From assembly GCA_031291295.1 (NCBI GenBank), contig JARLJI010000058.1, forward strand, positions 108,123-172,122: a stretch of DNA of 64,000 bases. Direction: 5' to 3'. Shown here one piece after another: positions 1-10,845 of this stretch (position 1 is its first letter; every line of letters begins with the position of its first letter). The notes under the pieces were generated by a model. It ran no database searches and was not told the origin of the DNA. It was given only the letters and a program-made list of their open reading frames with translations. Made by a program: the position numbers and the translations under genes. This DNA comes from Rhodoferax sp. GTDB taxonomy: Bacteria > Pseudomonadota > Gammaproteobacteria > Burkholderiales > Burkholderiaceae_C.

Positions 1-21
1 GTCAAGGCCCCGCCGGCCGGC

Positions 22-2214
22 GTGCCCGCCAGCGCCGAGCCGATCCCCGAGCTCATTGCCGTCACCGGCAAGAGCCTGCCGGGTCAGGCCGACGCGCTGG
101 TGCGCGCCCGCGCCTTTGCCGAGCCGTTGATTGCCGGTGAAACGCTGGACACGGGCGAGAACACGCTGGCGCATGCCGATGCCGTGGCGGCGATCCTCGA
201 TGCCATCGGGGGCTCGCCGGCCATGCAGGCCGCCGCCTACCTGGTGCACGCCTGCGAGCACCTGAACAAGCCGCAGGAGGTCATTGCCAAGGCCTTTGGC
301 GACAGCTTCGCCGCGCTGGCGGTCGAGACCACCAAACTGATACACGTGCAAAAGCGATCGCGCGGCGCGGAGGCATCGGCGCAGCTGGTGCTCGACCCGG
401 CGGTGCAGACCGAGAACGTGCGCAAGATGCTGCTGGCTTTCTCGCGCGACCTGCGCGTGGTGATGCTGCGTCTGGCGTCCCGGCTGCAAACGCTGCGCTA
501 TTACGCGGCCAGCAAAAGGCCGGTGTCGCCCAGCCTGGCGCGCGAGTCGCTGCAGGTGTTTGCGCCGTTGGCCAATCGCCTGGGCATCTGGCAGATCAAG
601 TGGGAAATGGAAGACCTGTCGTTCCGTTTCCTGGACCCCGAGACGTACCGGGAGGTGGCGCTGCTGCTGGATCAAAAGCGGGCCCAGCGCGAAGTCTATG
701 TGCAGCAACTGCGCGCGCAGCTCGAAGCTGAACTCAAGTCGCAAGGCATTCGCGCCACGGTGCAGGGCCGGCCCAAGCACATCTACAGCATCGTCAAGAA
801 GATGCGCGGCAAGTCGCTGGATTTTGACCAGGTGCTCGACATCCGCGCGCTGCGCGTGGTGGTGCCGCAGGTGCGCGATTGCTATGCGGCGCTGAGCTGG
901 GTGCACTCCCGGTTTGCCCCCATGACGGACGAGTTCGACGACTACATTGCCAAGCCCAAGGCCAACGGCTACCAATCGTTGCACACCATCGTGACCGATG
1001 CCGCGGGCCTGCCGATCGAAATCCAGATCCGCACCGAAGCCATGCACGACCATGCCGAGCACGGGGTGGCAGCGCACTGGGCCTACAAGGAGGCGGGTGC
1101 CAAGGGCTACGCAGGGGTGTCCGCCGCGGGCGAGTACGACACCAAGATTGCCGTGTTGCGCCAGTTGCTGGCCTGGGAGCGCGACCTCTCCGGCTCGGCG
1201 CACCGCCAGGGGCTGTTTGAAGACCGCATTTACGTGCTGACACCCGAAGCGGCGGTTGTCGAGCTGCCACAAGGTGCCACGCCGGTGGACTTTGCCTACA
1301 GCGTGCACACCAGCCTGGGGCATCGCTGCCGCGGTGCCCGGGTCGACGGCGTGATGGTGCCGCTGAATACGCCGCTGCAAAACGGCCAGACGGTCGAGAT
1401 CAGCGCCGCCAAGGAGGGCGGCCCGTCACGCGACTGGCTCAACGCCGAACTGGGCTACCTGGTGAGCCACCGTGCCCGGGCCAAGGCGCGGGCCTGGTTC
1501 AACGCCATGGCCATGCACGAGACCGTGGCGCGCGGCCGCGAGGCGGTGGAAAAGCTGCTGCAGCGCGAAGGCAAAACAGCCATCAAGCTGGACGACCTGG
1601 CCTCTCAATTGGGCTTCAAGAACGCCGACGATTTGTTTGAAGTCGTCGGCAAGGACGAGTTTTCGCTGCGCAACATCGAAACCCTGCTGCGCCCGCCCGA
1701 GCCGCCCATGCAGCCAGACGATTTCCTGTTGCTGAAGAAGGCTCGCAACACCGAAAAAACCCCCAAGGGGGGCGTGCTGGTGGTGGGGGTCGACTCTCTC
1801 ATGACGCAGCTGGCCAAGTGCTGCAAACCGGCGCCGCCCGATGACATCCGCGGTTTTGTGACGCGCGGCAAGGGGGTCAGCATTCACCGCGCGGACTGCA
1901 GCAATTTCCGCGAGATGGCGACACGCAATGGCGAGCGCGTCATCGAGGTGGAGTGGGGCTTGCCGAAGTCGGCCGATGCAGCGGTTTACCCCGTGGATGT
2001 GGCCGTCGAGGCTGCTGACCGGCAGGGCCTGCTGCGTGATATCTCGGAGGTGTTTGCGAAAGAGAAAATGAACGTCATTGGCGTGCAGACGCAGTCGGTC
2101 AAGGGCACGGCCTGGATGACGTTCACGGTGGAAACATCCGACTCGGGCCGCTTGAACAAGGTGCTGGGCGTGGTGGCCGAGGTGGCTGGCGTCAGATCGG
2201 CCCGGCGGCGCTGA
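22..2214 (+). CDS. relA: RelA/SpoT-family (p)ppGpp synthetase, RelA-type; the true start may lie upstream of the window
   Basis: Synthetase/TGS/ACT architecture (KPKANGYQSLHT, EIQIRTEAMHDHAEHGVAAHWAYKE, C-terminal ACT); HD motif degenerate (VHACEHLN). Confidence 0.93.
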   Translation: MPASAEPIPELIAVTGKSLPGQADALVRARAFAEPLIAGETLDTGENTLAHADAVAAILDAIGGSPAMQAAAYLVHACEHLNKPQEVIAKAFGDSFAALAVETTKLIHVQKRSRGAEASAQLVLDPAVQTENVRKMLLAFSRDLRVVMLRLASRLQTLRYYAASKRPVSPSLARESLQVFAPLANRLGIWQIKWEMEDLSFRFLDPETYREVALLLDQKRAQREVYVQQLRAQLEAELKSQGIRATVQGRPKHIYSIVKKMRGKSLDFDQVLDIRALRVVVPQVRDCYAALSWVHSRFAPMTDEFDDYIAKPKANGYQSLHTIVTDAAGLPIEIQIRTEAMHDHAEHGVAAHWAYKEAGAKGYAGVSAAGEYDTKIAVLRQLLAWERDLSGSAHRQGLFEDRIYVLTPEAAVVELPQGATPVDFAYSVHTSLGHRCRGARVDGVMVPLNTPLQNGQTVEISAAKEGGPSRDWLNAELGYLVSHRARAKARAWFNAMAMHETVARGREAVEKLLQREGKTAIKLDDLASQLGFKNADDLFEVVGKDEFSLRNIETLLRPPEPPMQPDDFLLLKKARNTEKTPKGGVLVVGVDSLMTQLAKCCKPAPPDDIRGFVTRGKGVSIHRADCSNFREMATRNGERVIEVEWGLPKSADAAVYPVDVAVEAADRQGLLRDISEVFAKEKMNVIGVQTQSVKGTAWMTFTVETSDSGRLNKVLGVVAEVAGVRSARRR

Positions 2215-2288
2215 AAATTGATGCGTTGCGGCACCTGCGCCGAAAACAGCGTTTCTTGCTGCTACAATCAGCACTCTCGAACACCCTT

Positions 2289-2365
2289 AGGCGCGTAGCT
2301 CAGCTGGTTAGAGCACCACCTTGACATGGTGGGGGTCGTTGGTTCGAGTCCAATCGCGCCTACCA
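2289..2365 (+). tRNA. tRNA-Val(GAC), CCA encoded
   Basis: Cloverleaf: acceptor AGGCGCG/CGCGCCU, anticodon loop TTGACAT, GGTTCGAGTCC T-arm, encoded ACCA. Confidence 0.95.
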
Positions 2366-2429
2366 ATTTTCCTCTGCTTCACAAACCATCCTCAGGGTAA
2401 ACCTTGGGGTTATGGCCGGAGCGGCTCCC

Positions 2430-2460
2430 TAGAATGTGTTGCAGTGCAATACATTTTGCA
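2430..2460 (+). promoter_or_regulatory. phaR promoter/operator candidate: TAGAAT -10, perfect palindrome TTGCA-G-TGCAA (2439-2449), second TTGCA (2456-2460)
   Basis: Read directly upstream of the phaR RBS. Confidence 0.4.
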
Positions 2461-2489
2461 CAGCGAGCCCAAACGGAGGAATTCACGCA

Positions 2490-3032
2490 GTGCAAAACAA
2501 GAAGTCCAGCAGTTCCAGGCCAAGTACGCCGGTACCCCGTGTCATCAAGAAATACCCCAATCGGCGACTGTACGACACCGATACCTCGACCTACATCACA
2601 CTGGCCGAAGTCAAGCATCTGGTGATGGATTCCGAACCCTTCGTGGTGCGCGACGCCAAGACCAACGAGGATCTGACGCGCAGCATCCTGCTGCAAATCA
2701 TCCTGGAAGCGGAGGCTGGCGGCGCGCCGATGTTCACCGAAGCGGTGCTGGCCAACATCATCCGCTTCTACGGCAACGCGATGCAGGGCTTCATGGGCAC
2801 CTACCTTGAGAAAAACGTACAGACCTTCATGGACTTGCAAGCCAAGATGGCAGAGCAGTCCAAGGGATTGACACCTGAAATGCTGGCCCAGCTCATGAGT
2901 ATGCAGTCGCCGATGATGCAGGGCATGATGGGCAGTTACGTCGAACAATCCAAAAGCATGTTTGTGCAAATGCAGGAGCAAATGCAAAAGCAGACGGAAC
3001 AGATGCTGGGAGCCTTCGGATTGAAACGCTGA
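2490..3032 (+). CDS. phaR: Polyhydroxyalkanoate synthesis repressor PhaR (GTG start, RBS GGAGGA)
   Basis: RVIKKYPNRRLYDTDTSTYITLAEVKHLV N-terminal PHB/PHA DNA-binding domain; Met/Gln-rich C-terminus. Confidence 0.93.
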   Translation: MQNKKSSSSRPSTPVPRVIKKYPNRRLYDTDTSTYITLAEVKHLVMDSEPFVVRDAKTNEDLTRSILLQIILEAEAGGAPMFTEAVLANIIRFYGNAMQGFMGTYLEKNVQTFMDLQAKMAEQSKGLTPEMLAQLMSMQSPMMQGMMGSYVEQSKSMFVQMQEQMQKQTEQMLGAFGLKR

Positions 3033-3084
3033 CCCGGGCGCCAGGCGAAGATCCTGACCGCCCAAGAACTGGGACAATAGCAGG

Positions 3085-4503
3085 ATGATTGAAGCTATAT
3101 CCCCCGTGCGCAAGCCGACGGCCATCCCCAAAGTAGGGTTCGTCAGTCTGGGCTGTCCCAAGGCCCTGACGGATTCCGAACTGATCCTTACCCAGCTCAG
3201 TGCCGAGGGTTACCAGACCTCCAAGACCTTCGAAGGTGCCGATCTGGTGATCGTCAATACCTGCGGCTTCATTGACGACGCCGTCAAGGAAAGCCTGGAC
3301 ACCATCGGCGAAGCGCTGGCCGAGAACGGCCGGGTCATCGTGACGGGTTGCCTCGGCGCCAAAAAGGTGTCGGGCGCTGCGGGCGAGGGCGATGTGAACC
3401 TGGTGCGGCAGATGCACCCCAGCGTGCTGGCCGTGACGGGCCCGCACGCCACACAGGAAGTGATGGATGCGGTGCATCTGAACCTGCCCAAACCGCACGA
3501 TCCGTTCCTGGATCTGGTGCCCAACTCGTTTGGCATCGCAGGCATCAAGCTCACGCCGCGGCACTACGCGTACCTGAAGATCAGCGAAGGCTGCAACCAT
3601 CGCTGCACCTTTTGCATCATTCCGTCGATGCGCGGCGATCTGGTTTCGCGCCCCATTGGTGATGTGCTGGGCGAGGCGCGTGCGCTGTTCGCCGGCGGCG
3701 TCAAGGAGCTGCTGGTGATCAGCCAGGACACCTCGGCCTATGGTGTCGACGTGAAATACCGCACCGGGTTCTGGGACGGCAAGCCGGTCAAGACCCGCAT
3801 GCTGGAGCTGGTCCAGGCCTTGGGCGAGATTGCGGAGCCCTACGGCGCCTGGGTCCGGCTGCACTATGTGTATCCGTACCCGAGCGTGGATGAGGTGATC
3901 TCGCTGATGGCCACGGGGCGGGTGTTGCCGTACCTGGACGTGCCGTTCCAGCACAGCCACCCCGATGTGCTCAAACGCATGAAGCGCCCGGCCAGCGGTG
4001 AAAAAAATCTGGAGCGGCTCGCACGCTGGCGCGAGATGTGTCCTGAGATTGTGGTGCGCAGCACCTTCATCGCCGGGTTCCCGGGCGAGACCGAGGCGGA
4101 GTTCGAGCATCTGCTGGAGTTCATGCGCGAGGCGCAGATTGACCGCGCAGGCTGCTTTGCCTACAGCCCGGTGGATGGTGCGGCGGCCAACGACATTCCC
4201 GGCATGCTGCCTTTGGCGTTGCGCGAGGAGCGGCGCGCGCGCTTCATGGCAGTGGCCGAGGCCGTGTCGGCGGCCAAACTGCAAAAGCGCGTGGGCGCCA
4301 CGATGCAGGTGCTGGTCGATTCAGCGCCAGGCATGGGAAAGAAGGGCGGTATCGGTCGAACCTATGCCGACGCGCCCGAGATCGATGGCACGGTGAAGCT
4401 ATTGCCACCCGAGAAGATCAGCAAGACTTTGAAGGTCGGGGAATTCACCAAAGCGCGGATTGTTGGAACACAAGGGCATGACCTCGTTGCCGTGCCTTTT
4501 TGA
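3085..4503 (+). CDS. rimO: Ribosomal protein S12 methylthiotransferase RimO
   Basis: Radical SAM CxxxCxxC ([11 protein letters not shown]), N-terminal MTTase domain, C-terminal TRAM. Confidence 0.95.
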   Translation: MIEAISPVRKPTAIPKVGFVSLGCPKALTDSELILTQLSAEGYQTSKTFEGADLVIVNTCGFIDDAVKESLDTIGEALAENGRVIVTGCLGAKKVSGAAGEGDVNLVRQMHPSVLAVTGPHATQEVMDAVHLNLPKPHDPFLDLVPNSFGIAGIKLTPRHYAYLKISEGCNHRCTFCIIPSMRGDLVSRPIGDVLGEARALFAGGVKELLVISQDTSAYGVDVKYRTGFWDGKPVKTRMLELVQALGEIAEPYGAWVRLHYVYPYPSVDEVISLMATGRVLPYLDVPFQHSHPDVLKRMKRPASGEKNLERLARWREMCPEIVVRSTFIAGFPGETEAEFEHLLEFMREAQIDRAGCFAYSPVDGAAANDIPGMLPLALREERRARFMAVAEAVSAAKLQKRVGATMQVLVDSAPGMGKKGGIGRTYADAPEIDGTVKLLPPEKISKTLKVGEFTKARIVGTQGHDLVAVPF

Positions 4504-4523
4504 ACAGCGTCCAGACAACAAAA

Positions 4524-4547
4524 AAGCCACTGAATTCTCAGTGGCTT
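4524..4547. terminator. Hairpin AAGCCACTGA-ATTC-TCAGTGGCTT, bidirectional between rimO (+) and tRNA-Leu (-); T-tract on minus strand
   Basis: Perfect 10-bp inverted repeat flanked by A6 on the plus strand. Confidence 0.8.
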
Positions 4548-4571
4548 GTATGTATAAAAATTAATTTATAT

Positions 4572-4656
<85 letters not shown>

Positions 4657-4679
4657 ATCTCAGGAAAGAGAGAGATTGT

Positions 4680-6959
4680 ATCAAAAATATTAGCCAAACC
4701 AGCGGACTGCTGGACGAAGTTGAAGGAACTATCCAGGGCCATCGCGATGGCCACGGGTTTGTGATCCGTGATGACGGTGAATCCGACATCTACTTGCCCC
4801 CGAATGAAATGCGCGCTGTGCTGCACAAGGACCGCGTCAAGGCGCGCGTGGTGCGCAGCGACCGCAAGGGACGGCCCGAAGGCCGGGTGGTTGAAATTGT
4901 CGAGCGGCCCAAGCAGCCCATCATTGGCCGGCTCTTGCAAGAAAGCGGCGTCTGGCTGGTTGCGCCCGAAGACAAGCGCTACGGCCAGGATGTGCTGATT
5001 CCCAAAGGAGCGACCGGCACCGCCAAGCCCGGCCAGGTGGTGGTGGTGGAACTGACCGAGCCACCGGCCCTGTTCGGCCAGCCGGTGGGCCGCGTGCGCG
5101 AAGTGCTGGGCGAGGTCGACGACCCCGGCATGGAAATTGAAATTGCGGTGCGCAAATACAGCGTGCCGCACGAGTTTTCCGAAGCCTGCATTGCGCAGGC
5201 GCGCACGCTGCCCGACAAGGTGCGGCCACAGGACAAGCAGCACCGGGTTGACTTGACGGATGTGCCGCTGGTGACGATCGACGGCGAGGACGCGCGCGAT
5301 TTCGACGATGCCGTGTACTGCGAACCCGCCAGGGTCGGCCGTGGCAAGGGCTGGCGCCTGCTGGTGGCGATTGCCGATGTGAGCCACTATGTCGAGACCG
5401 GCAGTGCCATTGACATCGATGCCTATGACCGTGCCACCAGCGTGTACTTTCCGCGCCGCGTGATTCCCATGCTGCCCGAGAAACTGTCCAACGGGCTGTG
5501 CTCGCTGAATCCCGACGTCGAGCGGCTGTGCATGGTCTGCGACATGCTGGTGACGGCCAAGGGCGACGTGCATGCGTACCAGTTCTACCCGGCCGTGATG
5601 TTCAGCCACGCGCGCTTCACCTACACCGAGGTGGCGGCCATCCTGGGCAACACGCGCGGCCCGGAGGCGCTGCGCCGCAAGGAGCGCGTGACCGACCTGC
5701 TGAACCTGCACGATGTGTACCGTGCCCTGCTGGCTGCGCGCAACGTGCGCGGTGCCGTGGACTTCGAGACCACCGAGACGCAGATCATCTGCGACGACAA
5801 CGGCCGCATTGAAAAAATCGTGCCGCGCACCCGCAACGAGGCGCACCGCCTGATCGAAGAGGCCATGCTGGCGGCCAATGTGTGCAGCGCCGACTACATC
5901 ATGCAAAGCAAGCACCCTGGCCTGTTCCGCGTGCACGAAGGCCCGACGCCCGAGAAGCAGGAGATTCTGCGCAATTACCTCAAGGCGCTCGGCCTCGGCA
6001 TGAACATCGGCGACAACCCCAAGCCCGGCGAGTTCCAGGCCATTGCCAGCGCCACCAAGGACCGCCCCGACGCACAGCAAATCCATTCGATGCTGCTGCG
6101 CTCGATGCAGCAGGCCATCTACACGCCCATCAACAGCGGCCACTTCGGGCTGGCGTACGACGCCTACACCCACTTCACGAGTCCGATCCGCCGCTACCCC
6201 GACCTGCTGGTGCACCGGGTCATCAAGGCGATCCTGGGCCAGACCAAGTACCAGCTGCCCGTGCTGCCGACACCCGGTGAGGCGCATGCCAAGCTGGCCA
6301 AGCGCCTGCAAAAGGGGCAGGCTTCGCGCATCCCGAAGCACGCGGGCGAGCCCGACCAAAAGCCGCAAAAAATCGGCCCCGAGATGCTCGCCTGGCAGGC
6401 GGCGGGCCTGCACTGCAGTGCCAACGAGCGGCGCGCCGATGAAGCCAGCCGCGATGTGGAGGCCTGGCTCAAATGCAAGTACATGCGCGAGCACCTTGGC
6501 GAGGAATACGGCGGCGTGGTCACCGCGGCCACCGCGTTTGGCATCTTCGTCACGCTGGACGCCATGTACGTGGAAGGGCTGGTGCACATCACCGAGCTCG
6601 GCGGTGAATACTTCCGCTTCGACGAGGCCCGGCAGGAACTGCGTGGCGAGCGCACCGGCACCCGTTATGCCATCGGCACGCGGGTGCGGGTGCAGGTCAG
6701 CCGCGTGGACCTCGACGGTCGCCGGATCGATTTCCGGCTGGTTCAGGAGGATGAAGGCCTGCTGCCGCGCGCCATGAAAGACAAGGGCGTGGTGCGCGAC
6801 GGACCGGGCCGGGCCGCACAGGACGCATCGCTCCCGGCCCTGGTCAAGCGCGCGCCCAAGCGGGCAGCGCCGCCGCCAGAACGGGCATCAAGGTCCGCGC
6901 AAGCGCCGAAAGCCACGGCCAAAAAGGCCGAGAGCAACCGGCGCAAACCGAGGCGGTAG
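4680..6959 (+). CDS. rnr: Ribonuclease R; 5' end uncertain (no ATG/GTG/TTG between GTG 4629 and the conserved CSD)
   Basis: RNB domain ([25 protein letters not shown]), S1 domain, basic C-terminal tail. Confidence 0.9.
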   Translation: MKNISQTSGLLDEVEGTIQGHRDGHGFVIRDDGESDIYLPPNEMRAVLHKDRVKARVVRSDRKGRPEGRVVEIVERPKQPIIGRLLQESGVWLVAPEDKRYGQDVLIPKGATGTAKPGQVVVVELTEPPALFGQPVGRVREVLGEVDDPGMEIEIAVRKYSVPHEFSEACIAQARTLPDKVRPQDKQHRVDLTDVPLVTIDGEDARDFDDAVYCEPARVGRGKGWRLLVAIADVSHYVETGSAIDIDAYDRATSVYFPRRVIPMLPEKLSNGLCSLNPDVERLCMVCDMLVTAKGDVHAYQFYPAVMFSHARFTYTEVAAILGNTRGPEALRRKERVTDLLNLHDVYRALLAARNVRGAVDFETTETQIICDDNGRIEKIVPRTRNEAHRLIEEAMLAANVCSADYIMQSKHPGLFRVHEGPTPEKQEILRNYLKALGLGMNIGDNPKPGEFQAIASATKDRPDAQQIHSMLLRSMQQAIYTPINSGHFGLAYDAYTHFTSPIRRYPDLLVHRVIKAILGQTKYQLPVLPTPGEAHAKLAKRLQKGQASRIPKHAGEPDQKPQKIGPEMLAWQAAGLHCSANERRADEASRDVEAWLKCKYMREHLGEEYGGVVTAATAFGIFVTLDAMYVEGLVHITELGGEYFRFDEARQELRGERTGTRYAIGTRVRVQVSRVDLDGRRIDFRLVQEDEGLLPRAMKDKGVVRDGPGRAAQDASLPALVKRAPKRAAPPPERASRSAQAPKATAKKAESNRRKPRR

Positions 6960-7006
6960 TCGACCGCCATTTCACCTGCAATCCGACCGCGAGGAGAGAA
7001 GCCAAG

Positions 7007-7762
7007 ATGAGTCCCCACAACAAAGTTGCCATCGTCACGGGCGCCGGCACCGGCATCGGCAAGGCCGCCACACTGGCGCTGCTCAAGGACGGCTATTGCG
7101 TCGCGCTGGCGGGCCGCCGCATGGCGCCGCTGGAGCAGGTGATTGCCGAGTCCGGCGTGCCCGGCCAGGCCCTCGCGGTCTCCACCGACGTGACGAACCC
7201 CGCCTCGGTGCAGGCGCTGTTTGACGCGACCGTGAAAGCCTTTGGCCGGGTCGATGTGCTGTTCAACAATGCCGGCGTGAGCGCGCTACCCGTGCCGCTG
7301 GAAGACCTGACGCTGGCGCAGTGGCAGAACGTGGTGGACATTAACCTCACGGGCATGTTCCTGTGCATCCAGGCCGCCTTTCGGACCATGAAGGCGCAGT
7401 CGCCCCGGGGTGGGCGCATCATCAACAACGGCTCGATTTCGGCCACCACGCCGCGCCCGAATTCGATTGCCTACACAGCCACCAAACATGGCGTGGCGGG
7501 CCTGACCAAGACCGCCTCGCTGGACGGGCGCAAGTACGACATTGCGGTGGGCCAGATCGACATCGGCAACGCCGCCACCGAGATGGCCGAGCGCATGGCG
7601 GCCGGCATTCTGCAGGCAAATGGCGAGATCGCCGTCGAACCGCTGATGGATGTGGGCATCGTGGGGCAGTCGGTGGTCTACATGGCCAGCCTGCCTTTGA
7701 CCGCGAACGTGATGTTCCACACCGTCATGGCGACCAAGATGCCGTTTGCCGGGCGCGGCTGA
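7007..7762 (+). CDS. SDR-family oxidoreductase
   Basis: TGAGTGIG nucleotide-binding motif, NNAG, YTATKHG catalytic motif. Confidence 0.9.
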   Translation: MSPHNKVAIVTGAGTGIGKAATLALLKDGYCVALAGRRMAPLEQVIAESGVPGQALAVSTDVTNPASVQALFDATVKAFGRVDVLFNNAGVSALPVPLEDLTLAQWQNVVDINLTGMFLCIQAAFRTMKAQSPRGGRIINNGSISATTPRPNSIAYTATKHGVAGLTKTASLDGRKYDIAVGQIDIGNAATEMAERMAAGILQANGEIAVEPLMDVGIVGQSVVYMASLPLTANVMFHTVMATKMPFAGRG

Positions 7763-7791
7763 TCGCCGATTCTCCGGGCGCTGCAGACACG

Positions 7792-9291
7792 CTAATGGCT
7801 GGCCGCCGCGGCCAGTTCCCCGGCCGTCAGGGCGCGGTTGTCGGGCCAGCGATCGGCGGCCAGCCCGTGCTGGTACACGGCTTCGCATGCGCCCTGGAAC
7901 GCCGGCCGGCCGGCCGCCAGCCGCGCGCCGATCATGCCGGCCAGCACATCACCCGTGCCCGCGGTGGCGAGCCGCGCGTTGCCGGTGGGATTGAGGGCTG
8001 CAAGCTGTCCTGGCGCCGCGATCACCGTGCCCGAACCCTTGAGGACAACCACGCAGCCGAAGCGTTCCACCAGTTGCCGCGCGGCGCCCAGCCGGTCGGC
8101 CTGCACCTGGGCGGCGCTGACACCCAGCAGCCGCGCGGCCTCCAGCGGGTGCGGCGTCAGCACCGTTGCGCGGGCGCCGTCATCACGCCCGGTCCGCGCG
8201 CGCAAGAGGGTTTGCAGCTGCGCGTCGTTTGCTATTGAATTGAGAGCGTCTGCATCAATCACGGCATGGGCTGCAGTCGAAAAAACCTTGGGAAGAAGAT
8301 GACGCACCGCGTCCCCGCCACCACAGCCGCAGAGCGCCGTCATGGATGTCAGGTCAAGCGACGCGGCGGGGCGCAGCATGAGTTCCGGCTGACTCGCATC
8401 GACCGGCATGGCTTGCGGATCGAGCAGCGCGACGAAGACGCGGCCTCCGCCCCCATGCAGGGCGGCGCAGGCCGCCAGCAGCGCCGCGCCGGTCATGCCG
8501 GACGCGCCGCCGATGATGGCCACGTCGCCATAGCTGCCCTTGTGCGTGGCGTGCGCGCGTGGGCTGTCCAGGGGCGGCCCCTGCAACACGGCGGCGGGGG
8601 TCTGGGCGGCGCTGTCCACGCCCAGGTCGTCAAACCAGACCTGGCCCGCGGCGTCGCGGCCGTGGGCGGTGAACAGGCCGGGCTTGAGGGTCAGCAGGCT
8701 CAGGGTGTGTTGAGCATTAAAACCGTAAAAAGCCCCCGTCGATTTTGGAGAGTTTGCTATTGAAGTTGTAGCAAACGTGCCCGTGTCGGCATTCATCGCG
8801 GACGGCACGTCGACAGCCAGCACGGGCGCGGCGCCGCGGCTGAACCGGGCAATCCACTCGGCCATGCGGCCCTCGGGCGCCCGGGTGCTGCCAATGCCGA
8901 GCAAGGCGTCGATGCACAGGTCCTGGCGGGTCAGGCCAACCGGCGGCGCGGCGGCGAGCACCACGCCCGCCTGCCGGGCCCGCGCCAAGGCGGCCAGGCT
9001 GTCCGCCGGGGCCTTGGCCTCATCGCCCAGCCAGGTCACCACGGGCTGCTTGCCCCAGCGCTGCAGGTGCGCGGCAGCCTCCAACCCGTCGCCGCCGTTG
9101 TTGCCCGGGCCGCAGGCGACCCAGATGGTACGCGCGTGCGGCGCCAGCGCCAGCGCCAGCCGGGCTGTGGCCAGCCCGGCGCGCTGCATCAGCGTGTGCG
9201 GCGGCAGCGCCGCCGTGGCCGCCTGTTCAAGGCGACGGGTCGCGGCGATGTCAAACAGCAGGTGCGGGCGATCGGGGGTGATGCGAAGCAT
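7792..9291 (-). CDS. nnr: Bifunctional NAD(P)H-hydrate epimerase / ADP-dependent NAD(P)H-hydrate dehydratase
   Basis: YjeF N-terminal (GPGNNGGDGLEAAAHL) and C-terminal carbohydrate-kinase-like domain (GNARLATAGTGDVLAGMIGA). Confidence 0.92.
   Translation of the reverse strand: MLRITPDRPHLLFDIAATRRLEQAATAALPPHTLMQRAGLATARLALALAPHARTIWVACGPGNNGGDGLEAAAHLQRWGKQPVVTWLGDEAKAPADSLAALARARQAGVVLAAAPPVGLTRQDLCIDALLGIGSTRAPEGRMAEWIARFSRGAAPVLAVDVPSAMNADTGTFATTSIANSPKSTGAFYGFNAQHTLSLLTLKPGLFTAHGRDAAGQVWFDDLGVDSAAQTPAAVLQGPPLDSPRAHATHKGSYGDVAIIGGASGMTGAALLAACAALHGGGGRVFVALLDPQAMPVDASQPELMLRPAASLDLTSMTALCGCGGGDAVRHLLPKVFSTAAHAVIDADALNSIANDAQLQTLLRARTGRDDGARATVLTPHPLEAARLLGVSAAQVQADRLGAARQLVERFGCVVVLKGSGTVIAAPGQLAALNPTGNARLATAGTGDVLAGMIGARLAAGRPAFQGACEAVYQHGLAADRWPDNRALTAGELAAAASH
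8231..8272 (-). repeat. Family A dispersed element (GCTATTGAATTGAGAGC-N20-GGGCT), inside nnr
   Basis: Geometry shared with the other family A copies. Confidence 0.7.
8731..8772 (+). repeat. Family A dispersed element (AGCCC-N20-GCTATTGAAGTTGTAGC), inside nnr
   Basis: Same 5/20/17 geometry. Confidence 0.75.
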
Positions 9292-9363
9292 GGGCCGATT
9301 GTGCCCAAGGCCGCGAAGCGCCGCTCCGGGCAAGTTCAAGCCGCGCGTGCACCGGCTGGCGCG

Positions 9364-10617
9364 TCAGCGCAACAGGCGCTCGACCCCCAGCCCTTCGAGG
9401 TCGATTGCAGGGGCCTGGCCGGCGATCAAATCGGCCACGATGCGCGCGCTGCCGCAGCTCAGCGCCCAGCCGCTGGCGCCGTGGCCCAGGTTCAGCCATA
9501 GGCCCGGCACGCCGCTGGCGCCGAGCACCGGCGGTCCGTCGGGCAGCATGGGGCGCGCGCCTTTCCATTCCTGCACACCGCCGGACAGCTGGGCGGCGCC
9601 GGGAAACCAGTCGTGCAGCACCTTGTACAGCGTCTGCAGCGAGGCGGCGCGCTTGTGGCCGGGCGCGCCGCCGATCTCCGCGCCGCCGGCCACCCGCACG
9701 CGCTGGCCCAGACGCGTGATGGCGACCTGGTAGCGCTCGTCCATGACGGCGCTGAGCGGTGCATTGAGCGGCTCGCGAATGTGGGCGCTGATCGAATGGC
9801 CATACACCGGCGCGATGGGAACCGACAGGCCCAGCGGCTTGAGCAACGACGCCGACGCCACGCCGGCGCACAGCACGAGCGCATCAAAGCGTCTGCGCTT
9901 GGCCTCGCCTGCTACATAAAGCGTGGCGGGTACGGATCGTCCGATGCGGGTGACCGTGGTATTGGATAGAAAGCTGGCACCCAGCAGCTGGGCGCCGATC
10001 TTCAGCCCCATCGCGAACTGGCGGCAGTTGCCCACTTCGTCACGTGGCAGGTGGATGGCGCCTGCCAGCGCGGTGTCGGCGTTGAGTGCGGGCTCGATCC
10101 GGCGTGCTTCAGCCGCGTCGATTTCCCGCAAGGCCACGCCCGCGTCGCGCAGCACCTGCAGCGCGGGTTGCGCCAGCTGCTGGTCTTTGCCGGAGCGCAG
10201 CAGCATCAGATAGCCCTCGCTGCGTTCGTATTCCAGGGGCAGGTCGGCGTTGAGTTGGCGCAGCCGCTCGGAACTGTAAAAAGCCAGCCGCTGCAGGCGC
10301 GCGCGATTCGCCAGATAGGTCTCCAGTTTGCAGGCACGCCGCCACTTCCAGATCCAGGCCAGGTCGCCGGCTGAAAGCGGCCGGCCGATCCGGACCGCGG
10401 CGTGGCGGCTCAACAGGGAGCGCAAGACCTTGGCCGGCATGCCCGGCGCGGCCCACGGCGTCACGGAGCCGGGAGCGACCATGCCGGCGTTGGCAAAGCT
10501 GGCTTCCTCGGCGGCGGCGGCGTGCCGCTCGAAGACGGTCACTTCATGGCCGTCGGCGGCCAGCTCATAGGCCGTGGTGACACCGATGATGCCGGCGCCG
10601 ATGATCGCGATTTTCAT
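9364..10617 (-). CDS. dadA: FAD-dependent D-amino-acid dehydrogenase (DadA-like)
   Basis: N-terminal GAGIIGVTTAYELAADGHEVTVFE Rossmann motif; C-terminal GHGASGWALSCGSARIVADLI. Confidence 0.82.
   Translation of the reverse strand: MKIAIIGAGIIGVTTAYELAADGHEVTVFERHAAAAEEASFANAGMVAPGSVTPWAAPGMPAKVLRSLLSRHAAVRIGRPLSAGDLAWIWKWRRACKLETYLANRARLQRLAFYSSERLRQLNADLPLEYERSEGYLMLLRSGKDQQLAQPALQVLRDAGVALREIDAAEARRIEPALNADTALAGAIHLPRDEVGNCRQFAMGLKIGAQLLGASFLSNTTVTRIGRSVPATLYVAGEAKRRRFDALVLCAGVASASLLKPLGLSVPIAPVYGHSISAHIREPLNAPLSAVMDERYQVAITRLGQRVRVAGGAEIGGAPGHKRAASLQTLYKVLHDWFPGAAQLSGGVQEWKGARPMLPDGPPVLGASGVPGLWLNLGHGASGWALSCGSARIVADLIAGQAPAIDLEGLGVERLLR
9911..9952 (-). repeat. Degenerate family A element (GCTACATAAAGCGTGGC-N20-GGGTG), inside dadA-like gene
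   Basis: Geometry match, two mismatches in the GGGCT arm. Confidence 0.35.
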
Positions 10618-10845
10618 GGATGGGGGTCGTTAAAAAAGCGGGCTGCGGCCCGCCAGACAGGTGCCGAGGATATACGAGTGGCCAGGCGCGGGCTTTACTT
10701 GAGCCGGCGCTGCAGCAGCAGCACGGCGGCTGCGGTCGGCACCAAGCCATGCGCCGCACCAGGCTTGGGCAGGCCGCTCGCCGCCCGCAAGATTCAGCAT
10801 GAAAAGTGCCTCCAGCCCATGAGGGACATGGACCAGGCGCTATGG

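Noticed and set aside
6780-6959. Lys/Arg/Ala-rich rnr C-terminal tail as an unusual fusion
   Set aside because: Basic C-terminal tails are normal for RNase R.
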